Positions 12,194 through 23,000 of a stretch of 64,000 bases of DNA are shown piece after piece. The DNA lies in NCBI GenBank assembly GCA_038093975.1, contig JBBPTG010000032.1, forward strand, positions 124,001 through 188,000, written 5' to 3'. The position numbers and the translations under genes are program-made. The notes under the pieces are model-generated. The model made no database searches, was not told where the DNA came from, and saw nothing but the letters and a program-made list of their open reading frames with translations. Position 1 is the first letter of the stretch. The number at the start of each line of letters is the position of its first letter. Source of the stretch: Chalciporus piperatus (lineage: Eukaryota > Basidiomycota > Agaricomycetes > Boletales > Boletaceae).

Positions 12194-13515
12194 CTACCAC
12201 ATAGGGCGGTAATTGATGCTTACCAGTAGGTACTCTTCTTGCAGGGTATCATTAGGACGCTGCTGGCCGCTCGGAGAGGAGAGAAGACGCACAACTCTGA
12301 AATGCAATAAGTGCACGAGGTTAAGATTAAGTGTGGAGTCACATTACCCTGCTATTCTTGAGCTCGGCATTATCATAAGGCGATACGATCGTCCAGAAGG
12401 TAGGTAGGAAGGTGCTGGGAGAGTTCAGTTTGCCTTAGGCCACAATCTACACTGATGAAGATTTGATAAGAACCCAGCTGAGGCACCATTACGGCCATTG
12501 CTCCGGTGTCGAAAGTTGCCGCCGATCCGTCAGCACTGAGCATCTTGGTTGCCATTTGAGATGTCACGACGATCTGGCGAGAACCTAGATATCATAGTTT
12601 GATCAAGAGAGCATGTTCACCCACAGTCAAGTTCTTGGAAACACACGCTTGGAGGAGAATTTGGCGAATGCCCTCTAGCAATGGCGTCTTCCTAGACGGA
12701 GGAAGATCCGGGTGCGATTGAAAAGGGAAAGAAATCGAATTCAGAACAAGCAGTCCCGTCTGATCCATCAGTCAAATAGCTGGATTGCAAAACTTAATTC
12801 CCCCACCCACCGATGGCCGGAGTTCCGACAGGAGGTTATGCATGAATATTAGCAGGTCCGGTAACGTGTGCACCCGAGCATAGCGAATTAAATCTTGGCT
12901 GTGGGGTGAGGCCGTACCTGTGGAGTATACCGTCACTTGACTTCGAATGAAACTAACACAGGAATCACCGTTGAGTGCCACGGAAATAGCTCTTGGGCTC
13001 GTCATGCTCTGCATATCTGGTTTGAAATACGTCAGGCAAGTTGGATCGATTGTGGAAAGACAGCTGACCAACGAATATGACACCTTCATCGGCCTCCGCG
13101 AAAACTCGCACAAAATCAGAGGCGAGAGATTCTTTGAAGCTGCCCGGGGGGCCAGATATTTCCAATATGTGACCTCGTGGTAGCCCACCTCCGAGGATTT
13201 TATTCACAGCCTGGTAGCTGCATCGCAGGATGTTTGTTCGTGACAACGAGGCCACTGACTGGCTCAATGGCACTCCCTTCGGAGCTTGGGTTGCACTGAT
13301 AAGTGCTTGGGAGTCTGCAATGTCGATACCAAGTTCTTGATGACGTTGCAGCGGAAAATTCAGCAAGGCGACGCGAAGCACCGTATATACGCACCTTTTG
13401 ACAAAGTTTCTGCAGAGATGCCAGAAAGGTCGTCGATTGTTTCATACCCCACACGTTTTAGTGCCACTTGGGTTGATGGAGGGAGAAAGGAGCAGTAAAG
13501 AAGGCTCCTGGACAT
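12194..13515 (-). CDS. RAD51C-type RecA-fold recombination paralogue with altered Walker motifs
   Basis: Nuclear recombination mediator of the RAD51 paralogue class. The N-terminus MSRSLLYCSFLPPSTQVALK then RVGYETIDDLSGIS parallels the N-terminal domain of RAD51C, followed by ELGIDIADSQALI. The core reads NKILGGGLPRGHILEISGPP GSFKESLA, then FVDMQSMTSPRAISVALN, HTLPDLLIFMHNLLSELRPS, LVLNSISFPFQ and VVTSQMATKM, the last like the RAD51C TNQMTTK region. The C-terminus is SGRSYRLMIMPSSRIAG plus an exon VVRLLSSPSGQQRP. About nine exons. Oddities: the Walker A loop is GPPGSFKE instead of GxxxxGK(S/T), and the Walker B acid is Asn (LVLN). The final stop could be at 12194 or, after a last tiny intron, slightly lower. 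Family is clear; ATPase activity is doubtful. Confidence 0.85.
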
Positions 13516-13779
13516 GATATCCCTACCACCTAGCAGGGAGGGTTTAAGAGTAGTGGTACCTACCCTCGGCGCTTAATTCTGGGGTGCTCACCGTGAATCG
13601 ACGCCGCCGACGGTCAAGACTGGTCAAGAACGGTCCATGATCAGCGTTGTCCAATTTGGGCTTTGTGATACGAACATAGTGCCGTGACAGTCTAGATCTG
13701 CAAAATCAACTGCACGTGACCACGACGCGTCCATAAATTTAGCTCTGAGGCTGCGGGGGTTACCGCGTGTTCTTGTTCT

Positions 13780-13905
13780 CGTACTTCGTTGTTCTGCTTC
13801 ACGCCCTTCTACCTTTCTTTCCTGGACTCTTCAACATAGAGCATCATATTCATTTCGTTTTTCCTTCTTTAATTCTCCCCCAGTAAACGCATAAGTACCC
13901 TCAAG
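13780..13905 (+). promoter_or_regulatory. Pyrimidine-rich leader before the RRM gene
   Basis: Long C/T runs (ctacctttctttcctgg and ttccttctttaattctcccc) lie directly upstream of the ATG at 13906. Such CT blocks are common around transcription starts of well-expressed filamentous-fungal genes. The role here is inferred from position only. Confidence 0.35.
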
Positions 13906-15607
13906 ATGAATCGCGACACATACCCCAGTGTCTCATATGAGCACGCAACACAAAGCAGTAAGTTTCTCGTCAATCTTCGCATCTCGAAATGAGGCGGTAG
14001 CCATAAAGTCCTCGGTTTGAAAGTCAGACACGAGAACAGCAAGGCGGGAGGTATGAATCAATGGTAACCCTGACAGACGATGGACTCATCCGTCAACAGG
14101 ACAGCGACAGCACCATGGTCGCCAGAAGGAGGTGAAGATGAGCGCTTTGGTGCCAGGGAGGGATAGGGGAGTTTGTCCTTGTCGAGTGGCAGTGTGACTT
14201 ACCGGCTTTTCCCAGGGACTCGCAAGGACATCTCGGCCAGACACCTGGGAATCCGATGCAAGTCTTCAACGGCCTCATCGTTTACAATGAACTCATATAT
14301 GCGCTTCCAGCCCTACCCCACGAGATGTTTCATTCACATCGAGCGCCCGCGCGTCAATCAATGACGGAGACCCGCGGCGAAATCTCTACGTTCTCGGGTT
14401 GCCGTTCGACCTTACCAAGTAAGATTCATCTTCGGCACGAGGGGGTATCTCAGCTGAGTCGTCATCTTTAGGGTCGAGTTCACCAAGATCTTCGAAGCCT
14501 TCGGGACGGTGGCGCATGCGGTTATTCTAGCGACCTTGGACAGCGCCTCTCGTCGACGTGGCTTTATTGTGATGGGATCACATCAAGAAGCCAAGGCTGT
14601 GATGAATTCCTTGTCGCGTACACAGATAAAGTACTGGGCTACCTTCATTATTACCCGGCCCACTGAATATCTTACTTAGAGGACACATGCTTGACATTTC
14701 TTGGGCCGTAGTCCAACGCTCTCAAGGTCTGGTAGTCCGCTAGGATTCTGTGTTTCAGAACTCATCTCCGCGATAGGCTTCTTGGATGGCCCGGATCGCA
14801 CGATGATGCTCGCCGTTTCTGCACCTTCATCTGTCCCTGGACACGACGACGTTCATCCTGTATCTGACAGATTGGATGTCCAGAGTGACGCTCAGTGGAA
14901 TCTCACCCACATACCAACCTCAAAGCTCCTCGTTTCCAACTTACCTGCCCTACTGTTCACACAGGTCTCCGATTTACACCCACTACTTTTTCCGTTTGGT
15001 CCCATCAAGGACATGAAAATTCTAGGATCCTGGTCGACCAGTCCCCTGGATGGAACCGTAACAGCCACGGTCGAATACGTCAATGCTTCGAGTGCTCAAG
15101 AAGCGAAAGAGTCGTTGCGGCTTCAGTCGTATGCAGGTTATCCAGTCGAGGTACACTACATCTGCGACGCTGCCACCTCGATCCACCCAAGGCCTATCCC
15201 CTTCTTTTCTGGACCACAGCCCGGACCTGACAAATCCTCCGATATCGGCCTGAACCCCTTCGCTATGCCTTTCAATATCGGCTCTCGCTTCATGGCTCAA
15301 ATGTACGATCCACGTCCCAACCTCCGCTACGGTGCAGCAATTCCAAGTGGACTACCCGGCGACGCCCCTTTTGCTCCTCAACCTTTTCCGGTGCACCTGA
15401 AACCATATGTGACCGATGCAATTTCTAGATCCAGTTCTGCGACGAGTTCGAAGTACGTAATTCTTTCCGTGTCTACAAACCAGATTTCAACGTGATTATA
15501 GCTGGAGTCAGGACGGTCGTCCGTTCAGGCCTTCGCGGATTTCGTACTCGTCTTTCACTCGTGCAAGCACTCCATCCATCTCCATGCCGTATGCTCAAGA
15601 CAACTGA
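13906..15607 (+). CDS. RNA-binding protein with two RRM domains
   Basis: Likely mRNA-binding protein; targets unknown. Exon 1 starts MNRDTYPSVSYEHATQS. RRM1 is split by an intron (about 14417-14473): RRNLYVLGLPFDLTK holds RNP2, then EFTKIFEAFGTVAHAVILAT and RRRGFIVMGSHQEAKAVM hold RNP1. RRM2 starts SKLLVSNLPALLF and continues FPFGPIKDMKILGSW and GTVTATVEYVNASSAQEAKE. A Pro-rich linker follows, and the final exon, WSQDGRPFRPSRISYSS onward, ends at TGA 15605-15607. Between exon 1 and RRM1 there is a frame reading DSQGHLGQTPGNPMQVFNGL and IVYNELIYALP (about 14217-14330) that looks coding, but I could not join it to the RRM1 frame with a clean GT-AG intron; a missed intron, an indel or a sequencing error are all possible. 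The role resembles fungal RRM proteins that pair an N-terminal canonical and a second, weaker RRM. Confidence 0.8.
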
Positions 15608-16406
15608 GGTCAGCTGCTACCAAAGCTCGACACGTTTCCGTCCAGATGCTTTCATGCTCGCAATTCAAATTCTCGTCCCCCACGGCCACTTCGTCATGCG
15701 ATAACTTCGAACCTCGATCTCGCCCAATTACACTACCTTCTTCGTGTCTATAATATGGCATCATGTATATTCTTTTGTTTAACTCGGGATTTTGTAATGG
15801 TGACTCTCCCCAGGAATCGAATGTATGCTTGTTCCACTCGACGCACTTCTGATGAGTAGAGATAGCGTTAGCGCCTGGCCGCTCTTAATCGTTGCCTCAG
15901 TCAGGATTCCGTTCAGAGAACACTCTAGGCTCACGAAAATCGAAATCAAAGCAGATAATCATCAACTCGATCGAGGACCAATGGCGATCGGATCGACGCC
16001 CAATCTGATGTTCGCATCTTCATCCAGGTAACAAGAACTCGATCTTTCCTTTAGGAAGTGATGGCTCAAGCGCTCAAGTTCGGCGAATTCGACGCGTCAA
16101 CGACATCATCCAAATTCGGAGCGTCTGAGTCCAAGTCGCAGTCACGCTAACGCACAGCGGCTGTCTCCACCACAGGCCGACGCGTCCACCGGCTTCAGGA
16201 CGGCCCCGTTCCGTTCAGGACTACCGGACGTTCTCAAGTCAACATGCAGGCCAGTAATCTGTTGGCCTCGCGTTGGCAGTAACGTATGCTAGCCTCCTTT
16301 ACTAGTAAGCATATGATTTACTCCCGAGACTAGTAGCTCTCGCCATCTGCTTCAATCCGATCCAATCACTCGACCAGACCAATACTCATCCATCACGCCT
16401 CTTCAT
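15608..16406. other. Intergenic between RRM gene and CHAT relic
   Basis: No supported gene. A 68-codon open frame at 15825-16031 has no recognisable motif. The right half may be the decayed 5' part of the TPR/CHAT pseudogene, but no frame confirms that. Confidence 0.45.
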
Positions 16407-17870
16407 ATGCCAGGTGGAAACACCTCCGCTGAAGCGGCTCAATCCGATCTCGATACCATAATCGAGCGTGATCACACCGCCTTATGGCTTCGTCCTCCAG
16501 GTCATCCAAACCGATCCAATTCTCCGCCTCGCATTCAACTTGAACCTCCACAAACGATTCGATCAATGCGGGCAGCTCTCAGACCTCGATGAGGCGATCG
16601 ACTTGCTTCGAGCCGCCCTCGATCTACCACTCCAACCCCTCTATGCACCCTCAACAATGTTGCTTTCAGCCTTCGAAGACGCTACAACCAGCGATGTCAG
16701 CGTTCGGCATTGACTTGCTCCGAGCTGCTCTCGAAGCATGCCCGCCTGGCCATCCTTACCGGGCCTCGACTCTCTGTAATCTTGCCAATGCGCTTCAGAG
16801 GCCGTTCGAGAAGCAAGGCAAGCTTGAGGGCCTCGATGAGTGACCCCAAGATGCCTTGGATCTCCACCCTCCTAGCCATCATAACAGAGCCACAGTCCTC
16901 AATGAACTTTGGTTTCACTCTTCATACATGATCTGCCCAACTCAGATCTCAATCAGGGCATTGAGATGCATCAAGCTGCATTGGAACTTCGTCCTTTAGG
17001 CCATTCCGACAGATAGGCTCATCCTTGAGCAATCTTGGCGATGGCCTTGGGCATCAAAGTGAGCTGATTGACCTCGATGACACCATTCAGCTTCATTCAA
17101 ACTGCTTTGGAACTCTATCTTCGGAACTGTGAATTGCAGCAGGCGAGGGTAGTCCAAACGGAGTGGGGAAGTCATCGTCCCTCGTATTTCGCAAGATACC
17201 TGGCTTTGAACAGTTTTTCTCTTCACCCATCGTGGTGATCATCGTAAACGCGAGCGAGGCGAGGTGTGACACGGTCATCGTTCTCATTTAGCAGCCATCC
17301 GATCCACGCCCCGCCGCCAGACATCACGAAAGCAGAGGTCGCTAGCTGGGGGGGGTTCCAACCTTTGAAACATCGTCGATGGATATGACTCGGACCGACA
17401 GAAAACACAACAGATGGCCGTGATGTTTTGTGAAATGTGGAAGCTTTGTCCGTAGAGCCCATCGTGGAACAGCTCGAGAAGCTCGTCCCGGAGAAATCCG
17501 TCACGGAGGAAGTCGACCTCCTCACCAACCTCCTCCGCTCTCCTAGAGTTTCATGAACTGCGCGACGGTCCACTAGAGCTCATGGAACTCGTCAACGCAG
17601 ATGCCAGACATGCACACCGCGCTCAAATCGCATTCCTCTCAGCGTGTCATACAGCAGCGTACAACAAGACGAAGTGATCCACCTTGGGTACGATGTGGAT
17701 GGTGGTGAAGACGTTTTATGAAGGATGAAGGGATGTTGGATGTTTCGAGGGCGGCGAGGTCGTTGAATGATATCGCTGGGGTGTTACCGAACGTGCAGGT
17801 CCCGTTGGACCAGAGGATCGTTTTCATTCACACTGGAGTTCAAGAGACATTGCTTTTCGACGGGTTTTCA
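16407..17870 (+). pseudogene. Decayed TPR-repeat/CHAT-domain gene
   Basis: Broken relic of the Agaricomycete TPR-CHAT family, in which arrays of about 44-residue TPR units precede a C-terminal caspase-like CHAT domain. Scattered over all three frames are TPR pieces: LWLRPPGHPNRSNSP (about 16485), QLSDLDEAIDLLRAALDLP (about 16575), DLLRAALEACPPGHPYRAST then LCNLANALQ (about 16715-16800) and DLNQGIEMHQAALELRPLGH (about 16945-17010). The CHAT remnant has AQIAFLSACHTAAYNK (17621-17671), with the Cys of the catalytic SAC motif, then EGMLDVSRAARSLNDIAGVL and FIHTGV (17720-17840). Frameshifts and stops occur throughout, for instance right after PLGHSDR. Such proteins are probably regulatory proteases or immunity-related. 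No intact copy lies in the window. Confidence 0.82.
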
Positions 17871-18213
17871 TTCCTAGTATGCTTTTGGTTGAACACGAAG
17901 GCACTTACCTTCCGCAATCCTGCATCTGCGCGATAAATTCATAACCAGTGGGCTCAAAGCAGAACTGAGCGAATGGGGTCTGACATAGGGATCATCATAC
18001 AAGCAGGCGAACCATGCTTCTCCAAATGAATGTTGCAAGTATCAACCCCCACCAAACTAACACAAGGAACACCGAAAAAGAACCAGCCCCCTTAGTGTCC
18101 ATTATTTAAAGTCCATGTGACCTGTGAGAAAACAAGGGAAAGCACTGAGACACAGGGAAGCTCGTCGAAGTATGCCTGAGCTCAAGGAGGTGCGCACACC
18201 GAAGAATGGCGCA
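17871..18213. other. 3' flank of Crh-type gene
   Basis: Short spacer between the end of the CHAT relic and the stop of the Crh-type gene. No gene supported; it should include the 3' untranslated end of the Crh-type transcript. Confidence 0.5.
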
Positions 18214-19846
18214 TCAGAAGAGATGAGCAAGGAGGGAGATGGCTAAGACACCAGCGACAAGGATACCATGCATGCCAGTAACACCAGAAAGCGAGCTTGC
18301 GCCATTAATGGTAGAGGCGTTGGAGAAAGCGATGGAAGGAGTGTCCAGCGATGAGTTGGTCCCATAGACGTATGAAGTGATATTCGCGCTGGGAGGTGTA
18401 GGGTCATTGCACTGAACCGTGACCGACTGGAAGAGGGAGTAGAAGTGGCCTAGGCAATCATGAGTTTACGTGGGTGAAAAAAATGGACGGTGAACCAACC
18501 AGCAGAAACGTAGTCGGGGTCATTCCAGTTGATCATACCACCTGCCCACTGGACGGTACCCTGGGGCTCGGAGGAAATACCAGCAGGCCAGATACTATGC
18601 AGCAGGGGGTTAGATTCGCGCAGTTGGAATTAGTTGAGAGTCTTGCCTGATTTGAATGCGACTAGGAGTGGAGGGGAATTGGGTGACACCGGTGACATTG
18701 TTGACACAATCAGCAGCCTTGATGGTCCGTGAGACGTTACCATCGACCAAGAAGGTCATTGAGTCGGGCTGCCAGTCGACCTAAGGGGAAACACATCAGG
18801 GTAACGTCGAAGGAATATAACCAGTTCAGGGGCACGTACTGTGAAATCATGCCAGTTAGCAAATGTGTCTGTTAGACCAGTCTCGGTGGCTCCGGCGGTA
18901 ACGGGAGCTGTGACCCGCATTCGTGAGGAGACAAGGGTGGGTGTGGTCAATAACTTACGAATAATGCCTTGCCAAAAGTAGTTCGTTTGACCTTCAGTTG
19001 TGATGTTACCCGGGAATTCCCAGTCAATTTCGTCCTTGATATCGCTCATGGTGATGAACGCAGTGACAACACCGGCCCAGCGGCCGGTCTTCACTGAAAG
19101 GTGCAAGTCAGCAAGGATGACGAAATAAATGGGATATTTTGACGCACTTCGAGCAGTGATCTGGCCGTAATGGACATAACGGGTAGAAGATAGCAAAGTG
19201 CCACCGCCATTTTCAGTGAGGAGGAGGGCAACCGCGGCTTCCCCGTTTGAGGTGGTGTTCATGATGGAGCCTTGTTGGACGACCCAGTCTGTTGGTCGCG
19301 TGAGGGGCCCAACGTGATCGAGGTCAAAAAGGACGTACCATATTCGCTTGTATTACCATCGAAGTAGGTGTAATTGGAAAGGATACGGGAGGTGTCAGTA
19401 AGCGTGTACTGAGTGGGAACGATGAGTGGCCAGACAATGGGGTTGAATACTCTCCTACATTAGCATTCTCACAAACGGGCTTGGGCTTGCAGGAAGTAAG
19501 GGAGTTTGAGCTCAAGGGGTCACAGCCTCCCAGACAGTACTGCAGTCAATGAGTTCGGCAAGTGAGATTCCAGAGAGTCTGTTGGACTCACATAACCACT
19601 ACCACAGAACCCATAAGGACCTGATATGAGTGATGTATTCAGAGTATGAGTAAGAATGATATGATATGATACGTACTACAACAAGGGTAATCTGATGCGC
19701 ATGGGCTCGTCGTGTTACTAGAACTTGTGAGCGGGTCGTCACTGGCTGGAAACAAGGAAAGTGCGTTACCATGTTGCGCCCTGCGCCGCAAGTGCGGTAG
19801 GCAGGACTGCTGCGAGGAGGGGGAGGAGGGGGAGGAGGGGGAGCAT
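18214..19846 (-). CDS. GPI-anchored GH16 Crh-like transglycosylase
   Basis: Cell-wall enzyme of the GH16 Crh/Utr2-like group, expected to link chitin chains to beta-glucan at the cell surface. The signal peptide MLPLLPLLPLLAAVLPTALA starts at 19846; its Leu/Pro run comes from a short GA-rich repeat. A Cys-rich N-terminal part follows (SDYPCC, GPYGFCGSGY, CLGGCDPLSSNSLTSCKPKP then VCENANV). The catalytic core has SDIKDEIDWEFPGN with the DEIDWE nucleophile and acid/base motif, then TNYFWQGI and FANWHDFTV. The C-terminal part has GHFYSLFQSVTVQCNDP, then Ser/Thr-rich STINGASSLSGV and the hydrophobic tail GILVAGVLAISLLAHLF, a GPI-attachment signal. About eight introns. It is divergent from MSH6 with a very short shared promoter. 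Confidence 0.9.
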
Positions 19847-20089
19847 GAGGGACAGGTGAGAAAGAGAAGGTGAGGTAGAGAGAGCGACTGAAACGAAATT
19901 CAACGAATACTGGAGTTCTTGGAGGGGTAGGATTAATTTATTTATCAAATCCGATCGAGCAACGATAAAAATAAATGTCGTCTTATAATGGCAACCTTTT
20001 CCCAGGGTTCTCAATCACGTCCGACGCGACGTTCATTGGTCTCGTCGCGAGTCTTTCAAACGTGCTCATCGTCACCAACGGCGACCAAG
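19847..20089. promoter_or_regulatory. Compact divergent promoter, Crh-type gene and MSH6
   Basis: Only 141 bp separate the Crh ATG (19846, minus) from the upstream MSH6 ATG (19988), or 243 bp if MSH6 starts at 20090. An A/T-rich core at about 19930-19975 contains taatttatttatcaaat and aaaaataaatg. Both genes must take their promoters from this space. No specific operator is recognised. Confidence 0.5.
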
Positions 20090-23000
20090 ATGCCCACTCA
20101 AAGTCAACCAGAGAAACGAGCATCGACAGAGAACATGAAACAAAAGAGTCTCATGAACTTCTTTGGCAAGGCTCCTGACCACAAACCACAGAAGTCAACC
20201 GGCGCGTCCACCAACGCGACACACCTTTCTAGGCCAGCGACCACACCAGCATCCAAATCCGCGTCATCTACAGCTATGCTTTCAAAGGCGGCGCGTGCTT
20301 CCATGTCGTCAGACGCCGAGAGCTGTGCTAAAGACACACCTACAAGCGACCCCATCGACGTAGATATGCTCGATGAGGAACCAGTCAAGACCCCAGCGGT
20401 AAGCCACCCAAAACATCATTGACAAACCAACTCAGCGTTGTCTCTTCTCAGACACGTCACAAACGGAAAATTGTCATCGCAGACTCAGACGACGAGCAGG
20501 ATGAAACCACCAGCGTGCACGAATCCCAATACAAGTCGTCACCTTTGAGTTCTCGAGGTCAGACCTACCTGTTCCCATTTATTCTTCGTTGACTCATCTT
20601 TCCCCAGGTCGGTCTAAGAAGCCGCGTGTGTCGGTTTTGTCGTCGGATGAAGAGCAAGATAATACCTCTCAGGCTGCGTTCGGATCTCGCCTGTCGCGAT
20701 TCAAGAAATCTCCGGAAAAGCGCTGTGCGTAAGATCTCCTTTTCACTAACCCCCACCATGTTCATTGTTGGCTGTCAGCTCGTCATTCTCGTTCCAGTTC
20801 TGTGGCCGACGACGACGATTTCGTTGTTCCCGACGAATCCGATGAGGAACCACACGCCCGGTCGTCTTCTCGTGCCTCGTCTCGTAGTACCGCATCTCGT
20901 AGTTCGCGTGCCTCCCGACATGACGATGACGATGACGAGGATGAACCCACGTCAAAGAAACGACCAGTCAAGCGCTCTGCTCCAAAAAAGACTATTGCCG
21001 AGAATTCTAGCGCTGCAAATGGTTCCTCTAGCTTCTTGACTGCGGCTGAGCAACGTACCCAGGATAAGAAGACCGAGAAGAAAGCTGCAGAAGATCCCTT
21101 CAGTTTCCTCACAGACGCCAGAGATGTTTGTCTCCTTCATCCGAACGCTTTTTTCTTCTTTGACTCGACAAATGACGTTTGAATAGAAAGATGGTGTGCG
21201 CCCGGGGGAGCCAGGTTATGATCCCCGCACGTTGTATATTCCCAAGAAAGCCTGGAACAATTTTACGCCGTTTGAAACACAGGTGAGTTGTTACCCCTAA
21301 CAGCGTGTAGCAGGACCATTGACAATCTTCCTCAAGTTCTGGGAGGTGCGTCATTAGTTGTTGAAATGCATGTTCCTGAGCATTCGATGGACATCTTTGC
21401 TGTCAGATCAAGCAAAATCACTTCGATACGGTATTACCTCTTTGTTTCTCCTCAAGTCAAGACTTGCTGAATTATCTCAATTTTCAAGATTTTATTCTTC
21501 CAGAAAGGGTATTGTCGTCTGTTGGCCGTTTATTCCGCGTCACTGAAGTAATCCTTCTTTAAACATTAGGAAATTTCTAGAGGTGTGTACGAGGTAAAGA
21601 ATACTTGCACATATATCGACCACTTTTTTGTAGCTTTACGAGGAGGACGCGCGTATTGGTCACAGGGAATTTGATTTGAAGCTCACTCAGCGGGTTAAGA
21701 TGTCAATGGTACGTCGTTCCTCTCGCAGTTTTCCGTGTGTTTTCATCGGAGCCTCCGCAGGTTGGAGTCCCTGAGACTTCCTTCAACTTCTGGGCTGCGT
21801 GAGTATTCATTGATGACGCATATAGTGAACGAGCACTCACGGAAGTGTAGCAAATTTCTCGGAAAAGGTAATTAGAGCTTCTGATATTCGAGGAGATGCC
21901 TTGATAGACACCTGGGCAGGCTATAAAGTGGGTCGGGTTGACCAATCGGAAACTGCTCTCGGCGCGGAAATGCGCATGGCCAAATCGAAAGGTAAACCCA
22001 CTGAAGACAAAGGAAAGGAGAAGATCGTGCGTAGGTTCGTCGCCGCCCAGTGCTGTACCTCCAGAAAGCTTGCTGACCTCGCGTCAGAGAACTCAACAAA
22101 GTTTATACGAACGGGACTCTCGTCGACGAGGGACTTCTTACCGATGAACAAGCCGGGCATTGCATCTCCATTCGGGAAGACTTTGACAACAAGAAAGGTA
22201 GCGCTTTCGGTATTTGCGTGCTGGATAGCGCGACATCACAATTCAGCTTGAGCTCTTTCGACGACGATGTATGCTTCACCAAGTTGGAGACAATGATGAG
22301 GCAGCTTCGCCCTAAGGAGGTGATTTTCACCAAGGTATGGTGAATTTAGCGTTCCAGTGAATCATGGAAAGGTTGCTCACTGAGTCGGCCACAAGGGTAA
22401 CTTGTCCGTGCCAACAACGCGCCTTTTGAAAGCTATCTTACCCTCATCTTGTCTCTGGACAAGTCTCCGTGACGTCGAAGGCTTCACGTTTGAGCAGACT
22501 GTTGTTGAGCTGAATAAAATGTTCTCCAGCGACGGGGACGCAAACATGGGCGAGGACGGCTTGCTCAGCGAGGCTGTACCCGAGAGCATCAGAGACATGG
22601 CTGGGTGCAAGCCGGCTATGGAAGCCCTCGGCGCGATGGCATGGTACCTCCGTCAGCTCAACATCGACAAAGACTTGTTGTCCATGAAGAACTTCAATAT
22701 TTACGACCCCATGAAGAGGGGACGGGGTTTGGTATTGGACGGCCAAACACTTGCCCACATCGAGGTAAGACGCCATCATGCTCAGTTTCCGGGAATGCCG
22801 CTCACATTTGAGCAGGTCTTACAAAATAATGAAGGCACGGATGAGGGATCACTGCATAAGCTTCTGAACAGGTGTATCACTCCATTCGGTATGTCATTTG
22901 CTGCGGTCTCTCTACCAATGGCTTGACCTAATATATATTCAATAGGCAAGAGACTCTTTAGAATCTGGGTCTGTGTTCCTCTGCGTGATGCGCAAGACAT

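Noticed and set aside
19801..19846. GA-rich microrepeat (gaggagggg units)
   Set aside because: It is coding: the Leu/Pro repeat of the Crh-type signal peptide.
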